DNA from: G963663315 sp965116335
GTDB taxonomy: Bacteria; Pseudomonadota; Gammaproteobacteria; Arenicellales; Poriferihabitantaceae
Length of the DNA: 64,000 bases
Assembly (NCBI GenBank): GCA_965116335.1
Contig: OZ220677.1
Coordinates: 1,860,001-1,924,000, forward strand
Reading direction: 5' to 3'
Shown: in pieces, positions 50,519 through 58,438 of the stretch
Position numbering within the stretch: the first letter of the stretch is position 1
How the letters are laid out: each line of letters starts with the position of its first letter
Position numbers and translations under genes: made by a program
Notes under the pieces: model-generated
What the model was told of the DNA's origin: nothing
Databases searched by the model: none
What the model saw: only the letters and a program-made list of their open reading frames with translations

Positions 50519-52291
50519 TCAAAAAGGTTTTTTCTGCTGTAGCTTCCACATTTGCGCGTACAGCCCTGACCGGTCGACCAGAAAATCATGGCTGCCACGT
50601 TCTGCAATACTGCCCTGGTCAAGCACAATGATCTCATCCGCTCCGACCACCGTTGACAACCGATGGGCAATCACCAGTGTCGTATGGTCAGCCGATATGT
50701 TTTTCAGAGCTTCCTGAATCGCGTTCTCCGAACGGCTGTCCAATGAGGAGGTGGCTTCGTCGAAAATCAGAATCCGTGCCCCTTTCAGTGCGACCCGGGC
50801 AATGGCGACTCGTTGCTTCTCTCCGCCGGAAAGTTTCAGCCCCCGTTCACCGACCAGAATATCGTAGCCCTGAGGGTGAGAAGAAATGAAATCATGGATC
50901 TGGGCAGCCCGGGCCGCTTGTGCGATTTGTTCATCGGTCGAGCCGGGGCGACCATAATCAATATTGTAACGGACGGTCTCATTGAACAGCACCGTATCCT
51001 GGGGCACGACTCCCATTACAGAGCGCACGCTTTCCTGAGTCAGTGACTTTATGTCCTGATTGTCTATTGAAATCGAACCAGCATCCGGGTCATACAGGCG
51101 CAACAGTAGCTTGGCCAGGGTCGATTTACCAGCTCCTGAAGGTCCGACTACCGCCAGAGTCCTGCCGCCGGGGATGGTGAAACTGATGTCTTTCAGTGTT
51201 TCCAGACCCGGCTGATAAGAGAAGCTGACCCGATCGAACCGCACTTCTCCCCGCTTGAGAGTGAGTGCCGCCGCACCCGGCTGGTCGATAATTTGTGGCT
51301 CTGTATCAATCAGATCAAACATACGCTCCATATCCACCAGAGCATGATTCAGGTCCCGATAAACCGAGCCGAGGAAATTGAGCGGGATATAGAGCTGAAT
51401 CAAAAATGCGTTGACCATAACGAAGTCGCCGAGAGTCAGGTCGCCCTGTTTGACTCCAGAAGCAGCCAGCACCATCAGGACGGTCAACCCGACGGCGATA
51501 ATCAGCCCTTGCCCCGCGTTCAGGAACGAGAGCGACAGACTGTTCCTGAATGAGGCATTGCCCCATTGCTGCAAGGCCCGGTCATAACCCTCTTGTTCGA
51601 TTCGTTCATTAGCGAACATTTTAACCGTTTCATAGTTGATCAGCGAATCCAGTGCCCAGGTGTTCGCCGCCGACTCGGAGTTGTTCATCTGCACTCTGAA
51701 GCGGGTGCGCCAGCGAGTAACCCAGAAAGTATAAAAACTGTAGACCGCAATCGTTACCAGAGTAATCACCACATAGCGCACATCCAGCTGCCGCCAGAGG
51801 ATGCCTAGCACGACCGTGATTTCAATGACCACAGGCAGGATATTGAATACGATCATCCGTAGAAAATTGGTAACCGCCGTACTGCCCCGGTCAATATCCC
51901 GGGATAGTGCGCCCATCTTCCGGTCCAGGTGGAACGATAACGACAGATTGTGCAAGCGCTCGAATACTCTGGAAGATATGTCTATGGCTATCTGGATTCC
52001 GGTTCGGGAAAACACCACATTGCGAACCTCATTGAACGCGATGGTACTGAACCGCAACAAGCCATAAGCCACCAGCAATCCGACCGGCACAACAATCAGC
52101 GCGTCTGTCTCCAGAGCATCGACAATGTGTTTCAATGTCACCGGCACCGTCACATTAGCCACGCGGGCCAGCACCAGGAACAACAGTGCCACCCCGACTC
52201 GCACACGATGTTTCCACAGGTATGGCAACAGCCGTTTCGACACATTCCAGTTGCCTTTTTGATCGGTCGAGACCTTTATTCGGGGAGTCAT
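50519..52291 (-). CDS. ATM1/HMT1-type ABC exporter (half transporter)
   Basis: The 590-residue protein has six membrane helices (residues about 20-310) and one ATPase domain: Walker A VVGPSGAGKSTLAKLLLRLY, signature LKLSGGEKQRVAIARVALKG, Walker B ILIFDEATSSLDSRSE. The membrane domain contains LDSLINYETVKMFANERIEQ and LNFLGSVYRDLNHALVDMER, typical of ATM1/ABCB7-like exporters of glutathione-bound metals or persulfides. In a sulfur oxidiser, export of a glutathione persulfide would fit, but this is inference. Its 5' side is bordered by the IS block. Confidence 0.9.
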   Translation of the reverse strand: MTPRIKVSTDQKGNWNVSKRLLPYLWKHRVRVGVALLFLVLARVANVTVPVTLKHIVDALETDALIVVPVGLLVAYGLLRFSTIAFNEVRNVVFSRTGIQIAIDISSRVFERLHNLSLSFHLDRKMGALSRDIDRGSTAVTNFLRMIVFNILPVVIEITVVLGILWRQLDVRYVVITLVTIAVYSFYTFWVTRWRTRFRVQMNNSESAANTWALDSLINYETVKMFANERIEQEGYDRALQQWGNASFRNSLSLSFLNAGQGLIIAVGLTVLMVLAASGVKQGDLTLGDFVMVNAFLIQLYIPLNFLGSVYRDLNHALVDMERMFDLIDTEPQIIDQPGAAALTLKRGEVRFDRVSFSYQPGLETLKDISFTIPGGRTLAVVGPSGAGKSTLAKLLLRLYDPDAGSISIDNQDIKSLTQESVRSVMGVVPQDTVLFNETVRYNIDYGRPGSTDEQIAQAARAAQIHDFISSHPQGYDILVGERGLKLSGGEKQRVAIARVALKGARILIFDEATSSLDSRSENAIQEALKNISADHTTLVIAHRLSTVVGADEIIVLDQGSIAERGSHDFLVDRSGLYAQMWKLQQKKPF

Positions 52292-52323
52292 CGGGTATGG
52301 TGAGTGTAGAAAAGAGCTATGGA

Positions 52324-52339
52324 TTTAATATATAGTAAC
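52324..52339 (+). repeat. 16-bp direct repeat, left flank of the IS block
   Basis: TTTAATATATAGTAAC occurs here and again at 55481-55496, just outside the two-transposase block. The last C could also belong to the element end, making the duplication 15 bp. Long target duplications are rare outside IS1634-like elements. Confidence 0.75.
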
Positions 52340-52567
52340 CTCAATCCCCTGATAACTGTTTTGAGAGTGATTTTTGGATGGTTGGTTGTGTTATGGGTGA
52401 GTTGGGTCGGGTCATCAGCCATCAGGCGGGTCGAATAGAGGTGCAAAATCTTCTTTGCACCGTACGGTCGCCCTCTTGGAAACGCCGGATTTTCTGGTGC
52501 AGGCCAGTGCCCCCCCGCCGCCAGGCGACGTTCGTCGATCCAGAGTGGATGGTGGCCGAGAAGTCCT

Positions 52568-53947
52568 TTAAGGAGGAGAGCGGGGAGCACAAAAGTTTGT
52601 GGCTTCCAGCGTGACCATGGCTTGGTATAACCAGTCCAGTCGGAAGTTGTTCTTGGCAAAACGCACACACAGTTGGCGAGCCTTGCGAACCAGATATGCC
52701 GCCGTTTGCATCACATAGCGGATAATCGGTCGGATGCCATGACGGCGCGCCTTCTTCGGTAATGCCGTGTACTGTACCGCCCGCAGCAGAACCTGTGCAA
52801 TCTGGCCCAGCGCGTAGAAGGCCTGGTTGGCGCGGTAGCTCCGGCACGGCGGATGATGCAGGTCCATGTCCCGCAACGGACCCTTGAAGGCGTTCTCCTG
52901 ACCCTGCTTGCCCCGGTGACGAAGCACTAACTCCTTCAGCGGCAGGTCACTCCGAGACACCAGAATGACCGTATGACGCGGCGCCAAAAGAGCCTGGCCG
53001 TTCTGACTTCGGCATCGAACCACTACGTAATCCTGCTCCCGCTCCCAACCGCTCGGACGGTGCGTTGCAAAAATGGCTTCCTCCTCCATCCCTATATCCG
53101 TCCACACCGAATCAGGAAGACCTTCCAGTTGTGCAAGTACCGGCCTTCTCCAGTTGTCATTCGTCAGACTGATCGAATAGTCCCAGCCCCGCTTCGCGCA
53201 TTCACGAACCAGAGCACCCTTATAATAGGCATTGTCCGCCCGAAACCAGACCGGCGCGTCCTTGGGAAGCATCCCCGCAGTCCAATGCAGCAGCTTGCGC
53301 CAGTTCAGCGTCACACGTCCACCCCCCGGTTGCAACTGACCCGCCGACCACAAACCGCCTACAAACGTCCCGTGCAACCAGTACCCCCGGTTGCCGTTGT
53401 AGTCCTTCCCCGTCCGCTCAAACAAGCGTCCGTCTACCTCAATCCCCGTAGCGTCCATGAATAACGGAACATACCCCTTCGTCTCTACCTCATGGGCGAT
53501 GATGGACGGCGCAACCCGACCCGCAAAGGCTACCGCCGCATGCCATAGCCCCCGGATGTCTGTCACAGCCAACCGCGATAACCATTCCCCCGCACGGCGC
53601 GACTCAGGAACCCAACGCAAACCCAAAAGAACACTCGCCGCACGGTCTGACCGCAAATCATCCAGGTCCGATAACGAACCCTGTCCACGCGCCAAAGATG
53701 CAATGATCGACCACAGGGTATCCATATCCGATGCGCCCCGGTTCCTCACCTTTACCGAAACCGCTCCGTCCAGAAGATCAAACAAACCAAACTGATGAGC
53801 TGTCTGTGCCAGTATCGAGGAACCTCCAAAGGCCGTCAAATCCAAATCCGTGAACTCATAGGTTACCTTCGGCGGTCGAACCTTCCGAATCTTCCTCGCA
53901 CGACCCTTGCCAATCTTCCCCGATTTTCGATGCTTTTTCATAGTCAC
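52568..53947 (-). CDS. IS1380-family DDE transposase
   Basis: The 459-residue transposase has a basic N-terminus and an RNase H-type core: PLFMDATGIEVDGRLFERTG (first Asp), VWFRADNAYYKGALVRECAK (second Asp) and RHRGKQGQENAFKGPLRDMD (Glu), followed by ALGQIAQVLLRAVQYTALP. This matches IS1380 transposases in length and motifs. No frameshift or stop is seen, so it may be active. Confidence 0.9.
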   Translation of the reverse strand: MTMKKHRKSGKIGKGRARKIRKVRPPKVTYEFTDLDLTAFGGSSILAQTAHQFGLFDLLDGAVSVKVRNRGASDMDTLWSIIASLARGQGSLSDLDDLRSDRAASVLLGLRWVPESRRAGEWLSRLAVTDIRGLWHAAVAFAGRVAPSIIAHEVETKGYVPLFMDATGIEVDGRLFERTGKDYNGNRGYWLHGTFVGGLWSAGQLQPGGGRVTLNWRKLLHWTAGMLPKDAPVWFRADNAYYKGALVRECAKRGWDYSISLTNDNWRRPVLAQLEGLPDSVWTDIGMEEEAIFATHRPSGWEREQDYVVVRCRSQNGQALLAPRHTVILVSRSDLPLKELVLRHRGKQGQENAFKGPLRDMDLHHPPCRSYRANQAFYALGQIAQVLLRAVQYTALPKKARRHGIRPIIRYVMQTAAYLVRKARQLCVRFAKNNFRLDWLYQAMVTLEATNFCAPRSPP

Positions 53948-54166
53948 CCAGAAAGTGAGTTTTCAGATACCCTATTTTTCCATATAATCCCTTGATAATA
54001 AACACCTTTCAATCACTCAATATCTCTAAAGTCTCCCCATTTTTCAGTTATGTACTATATAAGCGTTTGAAAAGGTTGTAGAAAGGTTGGTTATTTTGTG
54101 GGATCAGAGTTCTGCTTTTGGTACAATGGTTTTATCGTAAACTACTGAAACCAAAAGAGAACTCTG

Positions 54167-55432
54167 ATGACGAATGATAGCCGGGAACGTAATAAATGGA
54201 AAGTCCGAATTACCGATTGTGTGAATCAATCGAGTGAAGTAATCAGTCAGCCGGTAGCCAAGCTGATGGCGGAGGTTATGGTGGGTATATTAAGCAGTGG
54301 GAGTTTGCAGTTATCGATGATTGGGCGGAGTTTGAAAGAGCCGACTCGTCTGCATCACACGATGAAGCGGTTATCGCGGATGTTGGGGAAACATGGTGAG
54401 ATTGCATGGGCTGCGGAAGATTGTTTACTGGAGCAGATGTCGGGTCGGGTAACGGACGATATGGTGATAGCGATTGATGCGGGAGATTTGAACCGGGAGG
54501 GCAGTCGCGCCAGCGAAGGGTTATGCCGGGTACGGGATGGAGACCAAGGAGATATTGTGAATGGTTATCCGTTATTGAGTGTCGTTGCACGCTGTTTGGA
54601 TAGTGGCCGGACATTTCCGTTGTTGACTCGCTTGCTGTCGTCGAATCGGGGTTCATACAAGAGCGAGAATCGGGATATTGTGAATGTCATGGATCGGGTG
54701 CAGGGGAGTTTGGAGAGTCGTCCGTTATGGGTGATAGACCGGGGTGGAGATCGGGGTGTATTGTGGGATTTCTGGTTGCGGGGAGATTGGAGGATATTGG
54801 TACGGTCAGCCAATCTTCGTCACTGGTTGTGGAGGGGTTCGAAGGAGACGGCCCAACAGATTGCGTGTCAGTTGCCCTTGAAGCACCGGGGCAAGTTGAG
54901 GAAACAGGCACGGGAGTCGGTTCGTTTTGGTATTACGACTGTATTCTTGAAAGAACATCCTGATACGCCGTTGTCGATGATTGTGGTGCGTCATGGCAAG
55001 CGACAACCGATGGTATTGGTCAGTACTGAGCGGATACGGGGTCGGTTGCAAGGGGAGCGTCTGATTCAATCGTACATTCATCGTTGGGCTTGTGAGGAAG
55101 GGTATCGGTTCAGTAAGCAGGGATTTGGATTGGAGCGGGTACAGGCGAGGAAATTATCCACCTTGCAGAATCTGGTTGCATTGGCGACCTTGGCCTGGGG
55201 ATTGCTGGCCTGTCACCAGAATCAGGGGAATCGGTTGATAGACAAAGCCAAGCGGCAAAAGAGTCACCAACCCCTGATTTTCCCGTTCTACACGCTGTTA
55301 TCCGGTTGGCAGGCGTTATTTGCCGATGCCAAAACCCTGTTCTATGACTGGTGGAGAAAACCCAAACGTCCCCCACCCAGACAGACCGACCTGTTCATCA
55401 ATAATGGACGGCTAACCCCAATACTCTCATGA
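54167..55432 (+). CDS. IS4-like DDE transposase
   Basis: The 421-residue transposase has acidic positions in DMVIAIDAGDLNRE, PLWVIDRGGDRGVLWDFW and YIHRWACEEGYRFSKQGFGL, where the Y-x-R/E spacing recalls the YREK signature of IS4 proteins. An extended -10 (TGG-TACAAT, 54119-54127) lies 40 nt upstream. The stop (TGA) lies at the edge of the right inverted repeat. Assignment to IS4 as opposed to the related IS1634 group is not certain. Confidence 0.8.
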   Translation: MTNDSRERNKWKVRITDCVNQSSEVISQPVAKLMAEVMVGILSSGSLQLSMIGRSLKEPTRLHHTMKRLSRMLGKHGEIAWAAEDCLLEQMSGRVTDDMVIAIDAGDLNREGSRASEGLCRVRDGDQGDIVNGYPLLSVVARCLDSGRTFPLLTRLLSSNRGSYKSENRDIVNVMDRVQGSLESRPLWVIDRGGDRGVLWDFWLRGDWRILVRSANLRHWLWRGSKETAQQIACQLPLKHRGKLRKQARESVRFGITTVFLKEHPDTPLSMIVVRHGKRQPMVLVSTERIRGRLQGERLIQSYIHRWACEEGYRFSKQGFGLERVQARKLSTLQNLVALATLAWGLLACHQNQGNRLIDKAKRQKSHQPLIFPFYTLLSGWQALFADAKTLFYDWWRKPKRPPPRQTDLFINNGRLTPILS

Positions 55433-55480
55433 AAAAATGGGGAGAGTTCAGTCAATATCTCCCTTGTCAGGGAATTGGGG

Positions 55481-55496
55481 TTTAATATATAGTAAC
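55481..55496 (+). repeat. 16-bp direct repeat, right flank of the IS block
   Basis: Second copy of TTTAATATATAGTAAC, following GGGG of the right element end and followed by TGATAATTAC. Together with 52324-52339 it marks the limits of the insertion. Confidence 0.75.
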
Positions 55497-55522
55497 TGAT
55501 AATTACAAAAAGGTTTCTCGTT

Positions 55523-55762
55523 ATGCCAAATTCACCAGAAAACAAGTTGCGTTACCGATTACTGACCGGCCCGGATGATGCCTCTTTTTGCCAGCGAGTC
55601 AGCGAAGCACTGGAAGCTGGTTATGAACTGTACGGTTCTCCGGCCATGACTTTCGATGGTCAGTCGGTGATCGTAGCCCAGGCTGTGACCTGGTTTGATG
55701 AGGAAGAAGATTGGGAAGAACTGGGCGAGTTAATGGATGAAATCATGGCTCCCCGTATGTAA
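55523..55762 (+). CDS. DUF1737 family protein
   Basis: The 79-residue protein has the DUF1737 pattern: YRLLTGPDDASFCQRVSEAL, AGYELYGSPAMTFDGQSVIV, AQAVTWF. Function unknown in the family. The acidic tail (WFDEEEDWEELGELMDEIM) is additional. It lies 64 nt upstream of trhO on the same strand and directly downstream of the IS block, so its native promoter may have been displaced. Confidence 0.85.
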   Translation: MPNSPENKLRYRLLTGPDDASFCQRVSEALEAGYELYGSPAMTFDGQSVIVAQAVTWFDEEEDWEELGELMDEIMAPRM

Positions 55763-55826
55763 GAGCAATCATGCGCCGTGTTTTTACCCTGGAAGGAGCG
55801 CCACGGTTCAGCCTGAAGTGAATGCC

Positions 55827-56771
55827 ATGACAGAACCCGCAAACAACCTTGTGGTTTGCACATTCTATAAATTCACGCCGCTTGACCAGTATACTTCTCT
55901 TCAACAACCGATTCTCGATCAATTATCTGGTAATCGCATCACCGGCACCCTGCTGCTTGCCAGAGAAGGGATCAATGGCACAATCGCTGGCGAGCGACAA
56001 GCGGTTGATGGATTTCTGAACTGGCTTGCGGGGCAGACCGGATTTTCCGATATTGAATACAAGCAATCCGAAACCGACCGGATGCCATTCAAACGCACCC
56101 GGGTCAAGCTGAAAAAAGAAATTGTCACCATGGGAGTCGAAGACATTGATCCGGCGATCATGGCGGGAACATACATTGCCCCCGAAGACTGGAATGCGCT
56201 GCTGGAAGACCCGCAGATGCTGGTGGTTGATACCCGCAATGAATACGAGATCGAAGTGGGGCACTTTGCAAACGCGGTCAACCCTCATACCACCAATTTC
56301 AGGGAGTTTCCGCAATACGCACTGGAAAATCTGGACCCGGAAAAACACAAAAAGATCGCCATGTACTGCACCGGCGGTATCCGCTGCGAAAAGGCCACGG
56401 CCTTCCTGAAACAGAACGGTTTCGAATCCGTGTATCATCTGAAAGGCGGAATCCTGAATTATCTCAAAACCGTCCCGGCGCCGGAGTCCAGGTGGCAAGG
56501 TGAATGTTTTGTGTTCGATGAACGGGTCACGGTCGACCATGATTTGAACAGGGGCAGTTACGACCAGTGCCACGGCTGTCGCATGCCGATCACCGAACAG
56601 GACAAGGCCAGCGAGTATTACCAGCCGGGAGTGAGTTGCCCGAAATGTCATGGCCAGCGCTCACAACAGGACAAAGCCCGGTTTGCAGAGCGTGAGAAGC
56701 AGGTTCAGTTAGCGGAAGAGCGCGGCAGGAAGCATCTGGGGCCTGAGGCTATGGATGATTTAATTGCGTAA
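55827..56771 (+). CDS. trhO: tRNA uridine(34) hydroxylase TrhO (rhodanese-like)
   Basis: TrhO (YceA) hydroxylates wobble U34 of tRNA on the path to carboxymethoxyuridine. The 314-residue protein has an N-terminal acylphosphatase-like domain (GTLLLAREGINGTIAGERQA), a rhodanese domain with MYCTGGIRCEKATAFLK, whose first Cys is the active-site residue, and a C-terminal Cys-rich tail (CHGCR, CPKCH). The frame is open upstream to 55737; ATG 55827 gives the family start, with GTG 55818 as alternative. Confidence 0.93.
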   Translation: MTEPANNLVVCTFYKFTPLDQYTSLQQPILDQLSGNRITGTLLLAREGINGTIAGERQAVDGFLNWLAGQTGFSDIEYKQSETDRMPFKRTRVKLKKEIVTMGVEDIDPAIMAGTYIAPEDWNALLEDPQMLVVDTRNEYEIEVGHFANAVNPHTTNFREFPQYALENLDPEKHKKIAMYCTGGIRCEKATAFLKQNGFESVYHLKGGILNYLKTVPAPESRWQGECFVFDERVTVDHDLNRGSYDQCHGCRMPITEQDKASEYYQPGVSCPKCHGQRSQQDKARFAEREKQVQLAEERGRKHLGPEAMDDLIA

Positions 56772-56786
56772 TTTAGGTATTTTTGC

Positions 56787-56814
56787 TTGATTATGGTGTT
56801 GATCTCTGTAAAAT
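56787..56814 (+). promoter_or_regulatory. Candidate promoter before the ICE-like DUF3577 gene
   Basis: TTGATT (56787-56792), a 16-bp spacer and TAAAAT (56809-56814) are a fair sigma-70 match 45 nt upstream of the first possible ATG (56859) of the DUF3577 gene and 16 nt after trhO. Confidence 0.4.
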
Positions 56815-56930
56815 GATAGCATTAGAGTTGTCAGAACTGGTCTGATAACATAAATTGAATGCACATAGACAAACAGGCGCGTCTGCGTCTCCGTGAGCAT
56901 TTATCACTGAGCATACAACAGGGGCCTGCC

Positions 56931-57377
56931 ATGCCTGCACAAAACAAAAATCAGTCTTTCTACGATATTCACATCAGCGGAATCGGTTTTCTTGACCGTA
57001 TTCGCATGGTGACACCAAAGAACGGAGACCCGTTCATGGCCGCTACGGTCGGGCTTCAGGACGGGGAGGTTCTGGACGGAGACTACTCGAAGGTATCGAC
57101 GACTTACCTTGATTGTATCGTATCCGGTCCACGGGCGTTCAACATCCTGAACGACCATGTCCTCCAGGAAAATGTTGATCAGGAGAATACCGTCATACGG
57201 GCCGTGGTCAAGACAGGTGGCCTGAATACGGAAATGTTTACCTACGCACAGGGGCCGAAACAGGGCCAGACCGGAGTATCTCTGAGAAGCCGACTGTTTC
57301 AGATCACGCATCTCTATGTCGCTGGCAATGCAGTTGACTTGTCCGGGTATCAGGACGCGGCGGCGGATGCGCCCTGA
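56931..57377 (+). CDS. STY4534-family ICE replication protein (DUF3577)
   Basis: The protein of about 148 residues begins MPAQNKNQSFYDIHISGIGF and continues LDRIRMVTPKNGDPFMAATV, the DUF3577/STY4534 pattern found in SPI-7-type integrative elements. An in-frame ATG at 56859 would add 24 residues that do not look like the family start. It contains YLDCIVSGPRAFNILNDHV and QTGVSLRSRLFQITHLYV. The gene ends tail-to-tail with trbB, overlapping by 28 nt. Such proteins are usually in large ICE gene sets, which are not all seen here. Confidence 0.85.
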   Translation: MPAQNKNQSFYDIHISGIGFLDRIRMVTPKNGDPFMAATVGLQDGEVLDGDYSKVSTTYLDCIVSGPRAFNILNDHVLQENVDQENTVIRAVVKTGGLNTEMFTYAQGPKQGQTGVSLRSRLFQITHLYVAGNAVDLSGYQDAAADAP

Positions 57378-58354
57378 TAAATACCGACCGGCACTATCGA
57401 CTGCACCGCTCGTTGCCCGCTTCGGGGGTGACGGGCTATATAGACCAGCAAGTCCACAGCTTCTGTTATGACCTCCCGTATGATCCCGGTCTGGCGCGGT
57501 GCCTGTGCGTTTTCCGCGCAGAGTTGCTCCAGCCGTTTCATCGCGGGAGTCGTGACCTTGCTGTCTGCATCGGGCGTATCGGCGTGGATCGTGCATACGC
57601 CGCCCGGATGTCCGGTATTCCAGCACTTCATCAATTCCCAGGCTTCGCCTCCGCGCACTTCGCCAATCAGTATCCGGTCCGGACGCTGGCGTAGCGCAGA
57701 GCGCAGTAGTTCCACCATGGTCGTATCGGCTGTAGCGCGACTGACTACCCGGTTCCTGGCGTTGCATTGTATTTCAGTCAGGTCTTCCAGTATGTACAGG
57801 CGTTCATGCGGAAACTGTTCGACGATATGATGAATGACTGCATTCGCCAGCGTGGTTTTGCCGGAGCCGGTTGAGCCAGCGATTATGATATTGCTGTGCT
57901 CTGTGACAGCCTGATGCATGATTTCTCTTTGTTGCACGGTCATGCAGCCGGTGGTTACATATTCATCAAGGGTGATCAGACGGGACGCTTTTTTGCGAAT
58001 GGAGAATGTCGGACCGCCGACCGAAACCGGAGGGATATTCGCTTCAAACCTCGATCCATCCGGCAGTTCGCAGCTCAGAATCGGATTATCTGGCGTAATG
58101 GTGACCTGGTGCCAACTGGCAACCGCGTTGATTGCTGTAATGGCACCATTCGCAGATAAATATCCGGCCTCAATCATCGGCTGGCCGAGACGTTCGATCC
58201 AGATTGCGCCGTCTGCGTTACGCAGGATGTCGGTAACGTCATTGTCAGCCAGCGCCTGGCCAACTACGCTGCCCAAGGCCCGGTCGATTTGGGCCAATAC
58301 GCGACGTCCGGCGTCTGTGACAAAGTCATCCATGTCTGCCGTCCCTGCGCTCAC
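57350..58354 (-). CDS. trbB: TrbB/VirB11-type conjugal transfer ATPase
   Basis: The 334-residue hexameric secretion ATPase has Walker A IIIAGSTGSGKTTLANAVIH (about 153-172), the Asp box LYILEDLTEIQCNARN, a Walker B region DRILIGEVRGGEAWELMKCW and the His box GHPGGVCTIHADTP. TrbB powers type IV secretion during conjugation. It is encoded opposite to traG, 84 nt away. The remaining mating-pair genes (trbC onwards) are not downstream: the next gene in its direction is the convergent DUF3577 gene. Confidence 0.92.
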   Translation of the reverse strand: MSAGTADMDDFVTDAGRRVLAQIDRALGSVVGQALADNDVTDILRNADGAIWIERLGQPMIEAGYLSANGAITAINAVASWHQVTITPDNPILSCELPDGSRFEANIPPVSVGGPTFSIRKKASRLITLDEYVTTGCMTVQQREIMHQAVTEHSNIIIAGSTGSGKTTLANAVIHHIVEQFPHERLYILEDLTEIQCNARNRVVSRATADTTMVELLRSALRQRPDRILIGEVRGGEAWELMKCWNTGHPGGVCTIHADTPDADSKVTTPAMKRLEQLCAENAQAPRQTGIIREVITEAVDLLVYIARHPRSGQRAVQSIVPVGIYQGASAAAS

Positions 58355-58393
58355 TGCTTTTCATGGTTGTCTGAAATACTATCATTCTCATAC

Positions 58394-58413
58394 CCCGGTG
58401 AAAAAGAACCGGG
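58394..58413. promoter_or_regulatory. Inverted repeat in the trbB/traG divergent region
   Basis: CCCGGT (58394-58399), an 8-base loop GAAAAAGA and ACCGGG (58408-58413) form a 6-bp inverted repeat midway between the divergent starts of trbB (58354) and traG (58439). It may be an operator for a transfer regulator; no regulator gene is seen nearby. Confidence 0.35.
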
Positions 58414-58438
58414 TACTTTACCTCTTTTTATCTGTTAA

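Larger units (their letters stand above)
52340..55480. mobile_element. Two-transposase IS block (IS1380-type and IS4-like), 3.1 kb
   Basis: The block lies between identical 16-bp direct repeats. Its outer ends are imperfect inverted repeats: CCTCAATCCCCTGATAA at the left (from 52339) and the complement CCCCAATTCCCTGACAA at the right, 14 of 17 matching. Inside are an IS1380-type transposase (minus) and an IS4-like transposase (plus) with its own perfect 12-bp inverted repeats, CTCCCCATTTTT (54033-54044 and 55433-55444). Arrangement suggests one IS inserted in, or next to, another. Both transposase frames are intact. Confidence 0.75.

Noticed and set aside
50480..50520. Terminator after the ATM1-type gene
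   Set aside because: A short AACAG/CTGTT stem is present but on the transcribed strand it is followed by A residues, not T.
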